Source of the DNA: Bradyrhizobium sp. Ghvi
GTDB lineage: Bacteria; Pseudomonadota; Alphaproteobacteria; Rhizobiales; Xanthobacteraceae
Length of the DNA: 64,000 nt
Assembly (NCBI RefSeq): GCF_900115265.1
Contig: NZ_FOVU01000001.1
Location: 1,275,001-1,339,000, forward strand
Direction: 5' to 3'
Both the position numbers and the translations under genes were made by a program. This document shows, one piece after another, positions 18,094-27,166 of this stretch. Positions within the stretch are counted from its first letter, which is position 1. The number at the start of each line of letters is the position of its first letter. Below the pieces are notes generated by a model. That model did not search any database. It worked only from the letters and a program-made list of their open reading frames with translations, and had not been told where the DNA came from.

Positions 18094-19623
18094 CTATTTC
18101 TTCGCGTAAATATCCTTGTACGTGTCGCGCAGGATGTTCTTCTGCACCTTGCCCATGGTGTTGCGCGGCAGTTCGTCGACGACGAAGACGCGCTTGGGCA
18201 TCTTGAATTTCGCAAGGCGCCCTTCCAGGCCCTTCAGCACGGCCGCTTCATCGATGCTCGCGCCGGGCTGGCGCACCAGCACGGCCGTCACGCCCTCGCC
18301 GAAATCGGCATGGGGCACGCCGATCACGGCGGATTCGATCACGCCGGGCATGGCGTCGATCTCGCTCTCGATTTCCTTGGGGTAGACGTTGAAGCCGCCC
18401 GAAATCACGAGGTCCTTGCCGCGGCCGAGAATGTGGACGTAGCCCTTGGCGTCGATCTTGCCGAGATCGCCGGTGATGAAGAAGCCGTCGGGCCGGAATT
18501 CGGCCTTGGTCTTGTCAGGCATGCGCCAATAGCCCTTGAAGACGTTCGGACCCTTCACCTCGATCATGCCGATTTCCTCGCGCGGCAACTCCTTGCCGGT
18601 CTCGGGCTCGGTGACGCGCACCGAGACGCCGGGGAGGGGAAAGCCGACCGCGCCGGGCACGCGCTCGCCGTCGTACGGGTTCGACGTGTTCATGTTGGTC
18701 TCGGTCATGCCGTAGCGCTCGAGCACGGCGTGACCCGTGCGTGCGGACCATTCGCGATGCGTCTCGGCCAGCAGCGGCGCCGAGCCCGAGATGAACAGCC
18801 GCATATGCTTGGTGGTCTCGCGCGACAGCGCGGGGTTCTGAAGCAGGCGGGTATAGAAGGTCGGCACGCCCATCAGCACCGTGGCGCGCGCCATCAGCTT
18901 GATGATGAGATCGGGATCGAGCTTCGGCAGGAAGATCATCGACGCCCGGGCAAACAGTGTCACGTTGGTCGCCACGAACAAGCCGTGGGTGTGGTAGATC
19001 GGCAGCGCGTGGATCAGCACGTCCTTGTCGGTGAAGCGCCAGTAGTCGACGAGCGAGAGCGAGTTCGAGGCGAGATTGTCGTGGCTCAGCATCGCGCCCT
19101 TGGAGCGGCCTGTGGTGCCCGAGGTGTAGAGGATCGCGGCGAGATCATCGTTTGCCCGTGACACCGTGGTGAATTCGGAGCTCGCCTTGTCCGCCGCCTC
19201 GGTCAGCGAACCCTTGCCGTCGGCTCCGAGCGTCTCAACCTTGGCCTTCACCTTGGCGGCGATCGGGCCGAGGCCTTCGGCCTTGGAGGGATCGCAAACC
19301 ACCAGCGACGGCTCGGCATCGCCGATGAAGTAATCGAGCTCGTTGAGCGTATAGGCGGTGTTGAGCGGCAGATAGACCGCACCGGCCCTGACGGTGCCGA
19401 GATACAACACGATATTCGCGACGGATTTCTCCACCTGAACTGCAACGCGATCACCGGGCTTGACGCCGCGCGCGACCAACACATTCGCCATTTGCCCGGC
19501 TCGCGCGATCAGATCGCCGTAGCTGATATGGGCGCCGTCCTGCGTCTCGATCGCGAGACGTTTGGGGTCGTCGAGGTCGTCGAACAGGCGGGAAAACAAA
19601 TTGGCGTTGGCAGCTTTGTTCAT
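18094..19623 (-). CDS. matB: Malonyl-CoA synthetase (MatB)
   Basis: A 509-residue member of the acyl-CoA synthetase (ANL) superfamily that ligates malonate to CoA with ATP. Visible motifs are the P-loop YTSGTTGRSKGAM, the ALPIYHTHGLFVATN stretch typical of MatB, the A5 motif ERYGMTETNMNTSNP, the hinge GDLGKIDAKGY and the C-terminal lysine motif LPRNTMGKVQK. Length and these motifs match rhizobial and Rhodopseudomonas MatB. No malonyl-CoA decarboxylase (matA) or malonate carrier is adjacent. It is divergent from the SDR gene with an 86-base shared promoter region. Confidence 0.92.
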   Translation of the reverse strand: MNKAANANLFSRLFDDLDDPKRLAIETQDGAHISYGDLIARAGQMANVLVARGVKPGDRVAVQVEKSVANIVLYLGTVRAGAVYLPLNTAYTLNELDYFIGDAEPSLVVCDPSKAEGLGPIAAKVKAKVETLGADGKGSLTEAADKASSEFTTVSRANDDLAAILYTSGTTGRSKGAMLSHDNLASNSLSLVDYWRFTDKDVLIHALPIYHTHGLFVATNVTLFARASMIFLPKLDPDLIIKLMARATVLMGVPTFYTRLLQNPALSRETTKHMRLFISGSAPLLAETHREWSARTGHAVLERYGMTETNMNTSNPYDGERVPGAVGFPLPGVSVRVTEPETGKELPREEIGMIEVKGPNVFKGYWRMPDKTKAEFRPDGFFITGDLGKIDAKGYVHILGRGKDLVISGGFNVYPKEIESEIDAMPGVIESAVIGVPHADFGEGVTAVLVRQPGASIDEAAVLKGLEGRLAKFKMPKRVFVVDELPRNTMGKVQKNILRDTYKDIYAKK

Positions 19624-19709
19624 GCAACATTCCTCGCCGGCGGGGGCCGGTCAAAACCGAGGGCTGGATTAGCAAAAACCGCCCCGATGAAGCAACGGAG
19701 ACAGTTGGC

Positions 19710-20471
19710 ATGGCAAAATCAGGGAAACGCGTGGCCTGGGTCACGGGCGGCGGCAGCGGGATCGGGGAGGCGGGCGCCGAGGCACTGGCAGCCGACGGCT
19801 GGACGGTGGTGGTGTCGGGGCGCCGCAAGGATGCCCTGGAAGGCGTGGTGGCCAAGATTACCAAGGCCGACGGGGCGGCCGAGGCGCTTGCGCTTGACGT
19901 CGCTGACGCCGCCGCAGCCCAGAACGCAGCCGATCAGATCGTGGCCAAGCACGGCCGCATTGACCTACTCGTCAACAATGCCGGCATCAACGTCCCCAAG
20001 CGCAGCTGGAAGGACATGGAACTGGAAGGCTGGGACAAGCTGGTCCAGGTCAACCTCAACGGCGTGCTCTATTGCATGCGCGCGGTGCTGCCGACGATGC
20101 GCAAGCAGCAGGACGGATCGATCATCAACGTCTCGTCCTGGGCCGGGCGTCACGTCTCGAAGATGCCGGGCCCCGCCTACACCACCACCAAGCATGCGGT
20201 GCTGGCGCTGACCCACTCCTTCAACATGGACGAATGCGTCAATGGCCTGCGCGCCTGCTGCCTGATGCCGGGCGAAGTGGCGACGCCGATCTTGAAGCTG
20301 CGGCCGGTGGTGCCGAGCGCGGAAGAACAGGCCAAGATGCTGCAGCCGGAAGATCTGGGACGCACCATCGCGTTCATCGCATCGATGCCGCCGCGCGTGT
20401 GCATCAACGAGCTCTTGATCAGCCCGACGCATAATCGCGGATTCATCCAGACGCCGAACAACAGGGATTGA
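19710..20471 (+). CDS. Short-chain dehydrogenase/reductase (SDR)
   Basis: A 253-residue classical SDR. It has the cofactor motif TGGGSGIG (residues 13-20), NNAG, a catalytic Ser in INVSSWAGR and YTTTK as the YxxxK pair. These NAD(P)-dependent oxidoreductases act on alcohols, ketones or acyl groups. The ATG at 19710 is correctly placed before the Rossmann strand. Divergent from matB; joint regulation is possible, but a shared pathway is inference. A family D repeat follows. Confidence 0.92.
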   Translation: MAKSGKRVAWVTGGGSGIGEAGAEALAADGWTVVVSGRRKDALEGVVAKITKADGAAEALALDVADAAAAQNAADQIVAKHGRIDLLVNNAGINVPKRSWKDMELEGWDKLVQVNLNGVLYCMRAVLPTMRKQQDGSIINVSSWAGRHVSKMPGPAYTTTKHAVLALTHSFNMDECVNGLRACCLMPGEVATPILKLRPVVPSAEEQAKMLQPEDLGRTIAFIASMPPRVCINELLISPTHNRGFIQTPNNRD

Positions 20472-20494
20472 GGCGGCATACGCGCCACGTGCTC

Positions 20495-20582
20495 CGTCAT
20501 TGCGAGCGAAGCGAAGCAATCCAGGAATCCATCCGCGGAGACAGTCTGGATTGCTTCGTCGCAAGGGCTCCTCGCAATGACG
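20495..20582. repeat. Palindromic intergenic repeat, family D
   Basis: CGTCATTGCGAGCGAAGCGA at one end faces GCAAGGGCTCCTCGCAATGACG at the other, with inner arms GCAATCCAG / CTGGATTGC. A typical rhizobial imperfect palindrome. Confidence 0.85.
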
Positions 20583-20770
20583 CTGGAGCGAGCACACGGC
20601 CACACCGCTCCATAGTTTCACCCATCACAATAAATTATTTCCCGAAACCGCATCGCAAGCCCTCCCGTAGTTCGGCCAACGACGCGCGGCTGCTTCACGT
20701 CAAACTGTCGCTCGCTGCCGTTGTTGCCCAACGCAAACGCCGGTCATCATCGAAACTCGGGAGACTCTCC

Positions 20771-21325
20771 ATGTCCAAGCGCATTGCCTATCTCACCGCC
20801 GCTGCCTTCAGCGCCCTGGCCATCACTGCGACTATCGTTGCGCCCGCGCGTGCCGAGGAAAAGACCGTCATGGTCGGCGGCGCCGCGATGTTCCCGTCCA
20901 AGAACATCGTCCAGAACGCCGTCAACTCGAAGGACCACACCACGCTGGTTGCGGCGGTGAAGGCGGCCGGCCTGGTGCCGACGCTGGAAGGCAAGGGCCC
21001 GTTTACCGTGTTCGCGCCGACCAACGCCGCCTTCGGCAAGCTGCCGGCCGGCACCGTCGACACCCTGGTCAAGCCCGAGAGCAAGGCGACCCTGACCAAG
21101 ATCCTTACCTATCATGTCGTGCCCGGCAAGCTCGAGGCCTCCGACCTCACCGACGGCAAGAAGCTGAAGACCGTCGAAGGCGAGGAACTGACGGTGAAGA
21201 AGCAGGACGGCAAGGTCTGGATCGTCGACGCCAAGGGCGGCACCTCGATGGTGACGATCTCCAACGTCAACCAGTCCAACGGTGTCATCCATGTGGTCGA
21301 CACCGTGCTGATGCCGGCGACGTAA
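20771..21325 (+). CDS. Exported FAS1 (fasciclin) domain protein
   Basis: A 184-residue protein: signal peptide 1-28 (cleavage after APARA) and one FAS1 domain (about 45-182), with H1 motif FTVFAPTNAAFGKLP and the terminal NVNQSNGVIHVVDTVLMP. FAS1 proteins are secreted or periplasmic and implicated in adhesion; rhizobial homologues (Nex18/MPB70-like) have been linked to symbiosis. ATG 20771 follows a purine-rich GGGAGAC sequence and opens a clean signal peptide; the frame extending to 20468 crosses a repeat and is not coding. A terminator follows at 21372. Confidence 0.93.
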   Translation: MSKRIAYLTAAAFSALAITATIVAPARAEEKTVMVGGAAMFPSKNIVQNAVNSKDHTTLVAAVKAAGLVPTLEGKGPFTVFAPTNAAFGKLPAGTVDTLVKPESKATLTKILTYHVVPGKLEASDLTDGKKLKTVEGEELTVKKQDGKVWIVDAKGGTSMVTISNVNQSNGVIHVVDTVLMPAT

Positions 21326-21371
21326 CCCCGCGCCGCCCTGTTTCATCCCTCGAACAGGATGCGGTTAAACC

Positions 21372-21401
21372 GCGAGCCGGGGGTGCCCGGCTCGCCTTTT
21401 T
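21372..21401 (+). terminator. Rho-independent terminator after the FAS1 gene
   Basis: Perfect 10-bp stem GCGAGCCGGG / CCCGGCTCGC with loop GGTG, followed by CTTTTT. Confidence 0.9.
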
Positions 21402-21509
21402 GTGACCCTGATAGCCTGCCGACATCGATTCCATGGCCAGCGGGGCGTAACGAAAGCGGAAGCATCGGCGTATATTCGGGTGTCAGACGACCTTCAGGAC
21501 GGAACCATC

Positions 21510-22139
21510 ATGTCGAGCCTCACCATGACCGACGAGCAGACCAGCGCCATCAGGGCCAAGGTGATCCAGCCGGTCTGGGTCCGCGTCATGCACTGGACCA
21601 ACGCGGTCGCCATGATCCTGATGATCCTGTCGGGCTGGCAGATCTACAATGCTTCGCCGCTGTTCGGCTTCAGCTTCCCGCGCGAGTACACGCTGGGCGG
21701 CTGGCTCGGCGGCGGCCTGCTCTGGCACTTCGCGGCGATGTGGCTCTTGATGGTCAACGGCCTTGCCTATCTCGTCACCGGTTTCGCCACCGGCCGCTTC
21801 CGCAAGAAGCTGCTGCCGATCACGCCCTCGGGCGTGCTGCACGACGTCAGGGCGGCGCTGACCTTCAAGCTAGGTCATGACGATCTCACCGTCTATAATT
21901 ACGTCCAGCGCCTGCTCTATGCCGGCATCATCGTGGTCGGCGTGCTGATCGTGCTGTCGGGTCTGTCGATGTGGAAGCCGGTGCAGCTCTATTATCTGGT
22001 GAAGCTGTTCGGCGATTACCCGACGGCCCGCTACGTCCATTTCTTCTGCATGGCCGCGATCTGCGCCTTCCTCGTCGTTCACGTGTTGCTCGCGTTCCTG
22101 GTGCCGAAGAGCCTGCGCGCGATGATCATCGGTCGCTGA
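21510..22139 (+). CDS. Cytochrome b561-family membrane protein
   Basis: A 209-residue membrane cytochrome with four helices (about 25-45, 66-88, 128-152 and 176-200) and well-placed histidines (VMHWTNAV in helix 1, LWHFAAMW in helix 2, VHFFCMAA and VVHVLLAF near helix 4) expected to bind b-type heme. ATG 21510 follows AGGACGG. It lies 14 bases upstream of a Tat-exported molybdopterin oxidoreductase gene, so it is very likely that enzyme's membrane electron partner, analogous to MsrQ with MsrP though from a different cytochrome family. Confidence 0.9.
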   Translation: MSSLTMTDEQTSAIRAKVIQPVWVRVMHWTNAVAMILMILSGWQIYNASPLFGFSFPREYTLGGWLGGGLLWHFAAMWLLMVNGLAYLVTGFATGRFRKKLLPITPSGVLHDVRAALTFKLGHDDLTVYNYVQRLLYAGIIVVGVLIVLSGLSMWKPVQLYYLVKLFGDYPTARYVHFFCMAAICAFLVVHVLLAFLVPKSLRAMIIGR

Positions 22140-22153
22140 TTAGGAGAACCATC

Positions 22154-22936
22154 ATGGCCAAGCGTTCATTCCTGATATCCGGCGTCGACAAGCGGCTGCT
22201 GATCAAGGACTCGCTCAAGACGATGCCGGATCTCACCCGTCGCCGCTTCATCGCGGGCGGCGCCAGCTTGGGCGCGCTGACCTTGCTCACGGGTTGCGAT
22301 GTCGTCGACTCCTCCTCGGCCGAGGAGATGTTGAAAAGCGTCTCGAAGTTCAACGATGCCGTGCAGGCCTTCATCTTCAATCCCGATGCGCTGGCACCGA
22401 CCTTCCCGGAGAGCGCGATTACAAAGCCGTTCCCGTTCAACGCCTATTATGATCTCGACGATGCGCCTGACGTCGACGGCGCCGACTGGAAGCTCGAGGT
22501 GCGCGGCCTCGTGGACAACAAGAAGTCGTGGACATTGCCCGAGCTCTATAAGCTCCCGCAGGTCACGCAGATCACACGTCATATCTGCGTCGAAGGCTGG
22601 AGCGCGATCGGCAGCTGGACCGGCACGTCCTTGCGCGATTTCCTCAAACTCGTCGGCGCCGACACCCGCGCGAAATACGTCTGGTTCCAGTGCGCCGACA
22701 AGGACGGCTACAACTCGCCGCTCGACATGCGCACCGCGCTGCATCCGCAGACGCAGATGACGTTCAAATATGCGAACGAGATCCTGCCGCGCGCCTATGG
22801 TTTTCCCATGAAGATCCGCGTGCCGACAAAGCTCGGCTTCAAGAACCCCAAATACGTGGTGTCGATGGAAGTCACCAACGACTACAAGGGCGGCTATTGG
22901 GAAGACCAGGGCTACAATTCGTTCAGCGGGAGCTGA
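22154..22936 (+). CDS. Tat-exported molybdopterin-dependent oxidoreductase (sulfite oxidase/YedY-like)
   Basis: A 260-residue protein of the sulfite-oxidase molybdenum-cofactor fold. The twin-arginine motif TRRRFIAGG (28-36) precedes a hydrophobic stretch ending LLTGC (44-48), which also fits a lipobox, so the protein may be a Tat lipoprotein. The Mo-ligand Cys is probably C145 in RHICVEGW. ATG 22154 follows AGGAGA. Related periplasmic enzymes reduce methionine sulfoxide or oxidise sulfite. It forms an operon with the cytochrome b561 gene just upstream. Substrate unknown. Confidence 0.9.
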   Translation: MAKRSFLISGVDKRLLIKDSLKTMPDLTRRRFIAGGASLGALTLLTGCDVVDSSSAEEMLKSVSKFNDAVQAFIFNPDALAPTFPESAITKPFPFNAYYDLDDAPDVDGADWKLEVRGLVDNKKSWTLPELYKLPQVTQITRHICVEGWSAIGSWTGTSLRDFLKLVGADTRAKYVWFQCADKDGYNSPLDMRTALHPQTQMTFKYANEILPRAYGFPMKIRVPTKLGFKNPKYVVSMEVTNDYKGGYWEDQGYNSFSGS

Positions 22937-22951
22937 CGATTTTGTAGCCTT

Positions 22952-23064
22952 GTAGGGTGGGTTAGCCCTGCAGATGGGCGAAGCGCATCTGCTCGGCCTA
23001 ACCCACCTCTTTCGTTTCCACGGTGACAGAAGTGATGGGTTACGCTGGCGCTAACCCACCCTAC
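22952..23064. repeat. Palindromic intergenic repeat, family C
   Basis: GTAGGGTGGGTTAGC...GCTAACCCACCCTAC, the same ends as the copies at 3437 and 25611, with an internal AACCCACC pair. Its last bases contain the stop codon (TAG on the minus strand) of the MFS gene. Confidence 0.85.
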
Positions 23065-24263
23065 GGCACCGGTTGCTTGGCCGGCCCCACCTTTCGCTGG
23101 CACAGCGCCAGCACCGCTCCCAGCGCCAGCAGCGCCGCCGACACGTTGAGCGCGTAGCTCAAGCTCCCCAGCGCATCCGTGATCGCGCCGACTACGATCG
23201 GGCCGAGCGTCTGGCCGATGCCGAACGAGATCGTCATCGCCGCGATCGCGGTCGGCCACACCTCCGGCGGATAGTTGAAGCGCACGAACGCGGTGGTCGA
23301 GCCGACGACGGCGAAGAAGGCGACGCCGAACACCACCGCCGAGATTCCGAGCCATGCCGGCGAATGCCCGAGGATCGGCAAGGCCGCACCCAGTGCGTTG
23401 GTGCCGAGGATGATCGCGGTGGCGAGCCCGCCGCGGTCGAGCGCGAGCACGCCGCGCCAGGCCCAGGGCGTGACGAAGGCGGACAGGCCGATCAGGCTCC
23501 AGAACGCCGCCTGCGCTGCGGCGCCGCCGCCGCCGTCGCGGACATAGGCGATCATGAAGGTCATGTAGGCGATGTAACCGGCGCCGAACAGGAAATAGGC
23601 GGCGAGGTAGATCAGCACGGGAAGAATGGCGAAGGATGCGTGGCTGTCTTCGGAGAAGCGCGCGCGGCTCTCGATGGGGATCAGGAACAGCGGCACCGTC
23701 ATCGCGGCCGAGAGCAGCGTCATCGCCCACCACACGATCCACCACGATCCCGGGCCGAAATGCTGCAGCGTGAACGGTGCGATCAGCCCGGAGGAGAGAA
23801 TGCCGATGCCGGGCCCGGCGTAAAACAGACTCAGCAGGAAATTCGCCCGCTCCGGTCGCGATTGCGCAATCGTCGCGGCCAGCGCGCCGCCGGCGACGAA
23901 GCCCGCCGCGGCACCTAAGCCCAGCACCAGGCGCGCAAGGCTCAGCGCGATGAAGTTCCCCGTCAGCGCACAAGTGGCGAGCGCGGCAACACAGGCCACG
24001 GTTCCCAGCCGGATCGCCGCCGACCAGCCCACGCGCTGGATCAGCCGCGACGCTGCCAGCGCGCCTACGAGGTAGCCGACGGCGTTGATGGTGTTCATGA
24101 AACCGGCTGCCGAATAGGACCAGCCGAGGTCCTCCCGCATGTCGGGCAGCACCAGCGCATAGGCAAAACGGCCGATGCCGAGCCCGACGGTTGCGGCCAG
24201 CGACAGGGTCAGGATCAGCCTTGCGGGATGGGCTGGGGGCGAGCGGTCAGGCGCGTGCAAAGG
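23061..24263 (-). CDS. MFS transporter, YbfB/YjiJ type
   Basis: A 400-residue, twelve-helix permease from TTG 24263, which follows GGAG by seven bases and starts just before helix 1 (LILTLSLAATVGLGIGRFAY). That GIGRFAY motif is typical of the YbfB/YjiJ MFS family. The frame stays open to 24452, giving 63 more residues, but the extra N-terminus is partly translated repeat sequence and lacks a family match; ATG 24377 is the other alternative. Substrate unknown. The stop codon lies in a family C repeat. Confidence 0.85.
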   Translation of the reverse strand, partial: PLHAPDRSPPAHPARLILTLSLAATVGLGIGRFAYALVLPDMREDLGWSYSAAGFMNTINAVGYLVGALAASRLIQRVGWSAAIRLGTVACVAALATCALTGNFIALSLARLVLGLGAAAGFVAGGALAATIAQSRPERANFLLSLFYAGPGIGILSSGLIAPFTLQHFGPGSWWIVWWAMTLLSAAMTVPLFLIPIESRARFSEDSHASFAILPVLIYLAAYFLFGAGYIAYMTFMIAYVRDGGGGAAAQAAFWSLIGLSAFVTPWAWRGVLALDRGGLATAIILGTNALGAALPILGHSPAWLGISAVVFGVAFFAVVGSTTAFVRFNYPPEVWPTAIAAMTISFGIGQTLGPIVVGAITDALGSLSYALNVSAALLALGAVLALCQRKVGPAKQPVP

Positions 24264-24383
24264 GCTACTCCGGCGGCCCGCACTGTGGCAGGCCCCGCCC
24301 GCCTTGCACAGCCGCGGCGCGGCAATGGTGTCTTGCCAAGCGCGCAACGCCGCTCTAGCACTCCGGCCGAAATTCATCCCGTT

Positions 24384-24457
24384 CGTCATGCCCGGGCTTG
24401 ACCCGGGCATCCATCGTTCAAGAGAGCTGGATTGCCGGGTCAAGCCCGGCAATGACG
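24384..24457. repeat. Palindromic intergenic repeat, family A
   Basis: CGTCATGCCCGGGCTTGACCCGGGCATCCA faces TGGATTGCCGGGTCAAGCCCGGCAATGACG, between the divergent MFS and leuB genes. Confidence 0.85.
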
Positions 24458-24481
24458 AGAAAAATCTGAGGAAGAACGACC

Positions 24482-25594
24482 ATGGCGACCCACAAATTGC
24501 TGCTGCTCCCCGGCGACGGTATCGGCCCCGAGGTGATGGGCGAGGTGAAGCGGCTGATCGATTGGCTGAATTCGGCAGGGATCGCCAAGTTCGAGACCGA
24601 TACCGGCCTCGTCGGCGGCTCGGCCTATGACGCCCACAAGGTCTCGATCTCGGAAGGCGACATGGCCAAGGCCAAGGACGCCGACGCCGTGATCTTCGGC
24701 GCCGTCGGCGGCCCGAAGTGGGATGCGGTGCCCTACGAGGTCCGCCCCGAAGCCGGCCTGCTCCGCCTGCGCAAGGATCTCGCTTTGTTCGCCAACCTGC
24801 GTCCCGCCGTCTGCTATCCGGCGCTGGCGGATGCTTCGAGCCTGAAGCGCGAGGCGGTCGAGGGTCTCGACATCGTCATCGTGCGCGAGCTCACCGGAGG
24901 CGTCTATTTCGGCGAACCCAAGACCATCACCGATCTCGGCAACGGTCAGAAGCGCGCCATCGATACCCAGGTCTACGACACCTATGAGATCGAGCGCATC
25001 GGCCGCGTCGCCTTCGAGCTTGCCCGGAAGCGCAAGAACAAGGTGACGTCGATGGAGAAGCGCAACGTCATGAAGTCGGGCGTGCTCTGGAACGAGGTCA
25101 TGACGGCGGTCCACAAGCGCGAATATCCCGACGTCACGCTCGAGCACCAGCTCGCCGATTCCGGCGGCATGATGCTGGTGAAGTGGCCGAAGCAGTTCGA
25201 TGTCATCGTCACCGACAATCTGTTCGGCGACATGCTGTCCGACATCGCGGCGATGCTCACCGGATCGCTCGGCATGCTGCCCTCGGCCTCGCTCGGCGAG
25301 GTCGACGTCAAGACCAAGAAGCGCAAGGCGCTGTACGAGCCCGTGCACGGTTCGGCCCCCGATATCGCCGGCAAGGGCCTCGCCAATCCGATCGCGATGA
25401 TCTCGTCCTTCGGCATGGCGCTGCGCTATTCCTTCGACATGGGCGCGCTCGCCGATAAGGTCGACGCCGCGATATCGGCCGTGCTCGCCGGCGGTCTCCG
25501 CACCGCCGACATCAAGTCGGAAGGCACCACGGCCGTCTCGACCACGCAAATGGGCGAAGCGATCCTGAAGGAATTGCAGAAGCTGCACGCGTAA
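24482..25594 (+). CDS. leuB: 3-isopropylmalate dehydrogenase
   Basis: A 370-residue NAD-dependent decarboxylating dehydrogenase, third step of leucine synthesis. Motifs: [13 protein letters not shown] at the N-terminus, [16 protein letters not shown], the substrate loop [12 protein letters not shown] and the metal/NAD region [18 protein letters not shown] and [14 protein letters not shown]. Length is normal. It is not in an operon with leuC or leuD, which lie about 9-13 kb away. A repeat and terminator follow. Confidence 0.98.
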   Translation: MATHKLLLLPGDGIGPEVMGEVKRLIDWLNSAGIAKFETDTGLVGGSAYDAHKVSISEGDMAKAKDADAVIFGAVGGPKWDAVPYEVRPEAGLLRLRKDLALFANLRPAVCYPALADASSLKREAVEGLDIVIVRELTGGVYFGEPKTITDLGNGQKRAIDTQVYDTYEIERIGRVAFELARKRKNKVTSMEKRNVMKSGVLWNEVMTAVHKREYPDVTLEHQLADSGGMMLVKWPKQFDVIVTDNLFGDMLSDIAAMLTGSLGMLPSASLGEVDVKTKKRKALYEPVHGSAPDIAGKGLANPIAMISSFGMALRYSFDMGALADKVDAAISAVLAGGLRTADIKSEGTTAVSTTQMGEAILKELQKLHA

Positions 25595-25610
25595 GGCGGG
25601 TACAGAATCA

Positions 25611-25671
25611 TAGGGTGGGTTAGCCATGCGGACTGCGCGAAGCGCAGGCCGTTTGGCGTAACCCACCCTAC
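25611..25671. repeat. Palindromic intergenic repeat, family C (short copy)
   Basis: TAGGGTGGGTTAGCC...GCGTAACCCACCCTAC; lacks the inner arm pair of the longer copies at 3437 and 22952. Confidence 0.85.
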
Positions 25672-25686
25672 GAGATCTCCCCAAAC

Positions 25687-25716
25687 AAAAATGGCCGGGC
25701 GCGAGCCCGGCCGTTT
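25687..25716. terminator. Bidirectional terminator between leuB and a convergent exported-protein gene
   Basis: Stem GGCCGGGC / GCCCGGCC with loop GCGA, flanked by AAAA on the left and TTTT on the right; similar in sequence to the argG terminator at 3536. Confidence 0.85.
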
Positions 25717-25736
25717 TGATTCGAAAGATACGCCGT

Positions 25737-26117
25737 TCAGTACAGCGGGAAATTCTGCGGGTAGCCGCCGACATCGGCCGGGGTCGCCAGCGGCTGGCGA
25801 TCGATCGGGCGGTTGAGGTTCTCGCGGGCGAAGGACGGATAGCCGACAGCCGGCGGGAAGGCGTAATCGGTGAACTTGCGGTCGCCCGGATTGACCTCGG
25901 TGCCGCCGTCGAGCCAGGAGCGCTTGCTCACGTAAATACGGGTGCGGCCTTGTTGATACACGGCGTTGGGACCAGCAGGGCCGTAATAGTGCCGGCCGCG
26001 ATCGTCAAAGCGCTGCTTGGTCTTGGTGTCGGCCGAGGCCGGCGCCGCGAAGGCCACAGCGACAACAGCGCCAGCCGCAAAGAAGGCCGCCAGTTTGGCA
26101 GAGAATTTCGAGCTCAT
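25737..26117 (-). CDS. Small exported protein of unknown function
   Basis: A 126-residue protein with a clear signal peptide (SSKFSAKLAAFFAAGAVVAV, cleavage near PASA-D). The mature part is polar and aromatic, with RHYYGPAGPNAVYQQGRTRIYVSKRSWLDGG-type sequence, and no recognised domain. ATG 26117 follows GGGG and starts the signal peptide directly; the frame is open to 26156. Probably periplasmic. It resembles short exported proteins common in Bradyrhizobium; function unknown. Confidence 0.78.
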   Translation of the reverse strand: MSSKFSAKLAAFFAAGAVVAVAFAAPASADTKTKQRFDDRGRHYYGPAGPNAVYQQGRTRIYVSKRSWLDGGTEVNPGDRKFTDYAFPPAVGYPSFARENLNRPIDRQPLATPADVGGYPQNFPLY

Positions 26118-26273
26118 CACGTCCCCTTCAGGCGGCAAGCCGCCACTCGATTTCACCCCATACTACCCCGGCCGGGGGGACCGGAACTAGGTCTATTCAG
26201 TCACACCGCGCCGGAATAATGGGGCGCGCCCGCAAAAGTTGCATGGATACCAGCGACTTGGGCTTGATGCGGC

Positions 26274-27050
26274 CTAGAGCGTGCCGCGCAATTGCGCGTT
26301 CGCGGCACCCACCAGCCAGTCCGCCGAGCCCTGCGCGTCGCAGGCGCGGCGCTTCAGCTCCGCATGGGCGAACAATTCGGCGAGCGTCGGCTCGTTGCCT
26401 GAGGTCAGCAGCGTCAGCCGGTTCAGCGTGCAGGCGATTGCCGCACGCCTCGCCGGCATCGTGTCGCCCTGGCAGGAGAAGCCGGAGATCTGCAAGCCCG
26501 GTTCCTCGTGGCGCTTGAGGTAACCCAGGCAGGCCGTGGTGCCGGATGGCCGGAACAGGGCGACGGGGCCGAATTTGGTCTCGATCAGGCCGGCCTGCTC
26601 GAGCGCGGTGGCCGCATCCAGGCCCATCTGGACGGCGAGACCGGCAGCCGCCGGACGCGTGACGTCAAATTCGTAGCCTTCCCGGTAGATCTCGAGCTCC
26701 GCCACCGGCCTGTCGGCATCGCCAGCCCAGCGCAGGATGTCGCGCCGGCCGCCCCCGGGGTGCCGGAAGATGGTGTAAGACGCTGTTTTATCGGACGAAT
26801 CTAGGCGGCTGAGAGCGAACGCCGGGCGCGAGCGGGTGGCCACGGCCCAGCCCGGCTTCCCGGCGGGATCATCGTCGCGCAAATCAGGCAGCTGGCGGAG
26901 CCCTGCGAGGGCGAGCATGGCAAACAAAGCCAGCGTCCCCACATAGGCGAACAGGCGCGCCAGCGTGCCGACGACCTCGTCGGCGAAATTGGCGAGCGTC
27001 AGGTGGATCTGGGTGGGGCTGACGGCCGGGCCGGCCTCAGGCGACTGCAT
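26274..27050 (-). CDS. Membrane-anchored protein of unknown function
   Basis: A 258-residue protein with one N-terminal membrane helix (about residues 30-50, LFAYVGTLALFAMLALAGL) and a large soluble domain, probably periplasmic. Residues such as YTIFRHPGGGRRDILRWAG and TACLGYLKRHEEP show ordinary protein composition, and four cysteines occur in the C-terminal half. No family recognised. Divergent from asd with a 116-base gap. Confidence 0.75.
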   Translation of the reverse strand: MQSPEAGPAVSPTQIHLTLANFADEVVGTLARLFAYVGTLALFAMLALAGLRQLPDLRDDDPAGKPGWAVATRSRPAFALSRLDSSDKTASYTIFRHPGGGRRDILRWAGDADRPVAELEIYREGYEFDVTRPAAAGLAVQMGLDAATALEQAGLIETKFGPVALFRPSGTTACLGYLKRHEEPGLQISGFSCQGDTMPARRAAIACTLNRLTLLTSGNEPTLAELFAHAELKRRACDAQGSADWLVGAANAQLRGTL

Positions 27051-27166
27051 CCACGGCCTTCAGAGATGGTCCAACGTTGTCTTGAGGCCGGTTCTCGCAT
27101 AGAAGCGCTGCTCCTCCTGTTTAAGCGTCAGCTTCAGGAACGGGCTTTTTCATCGGAGAGTGAACG

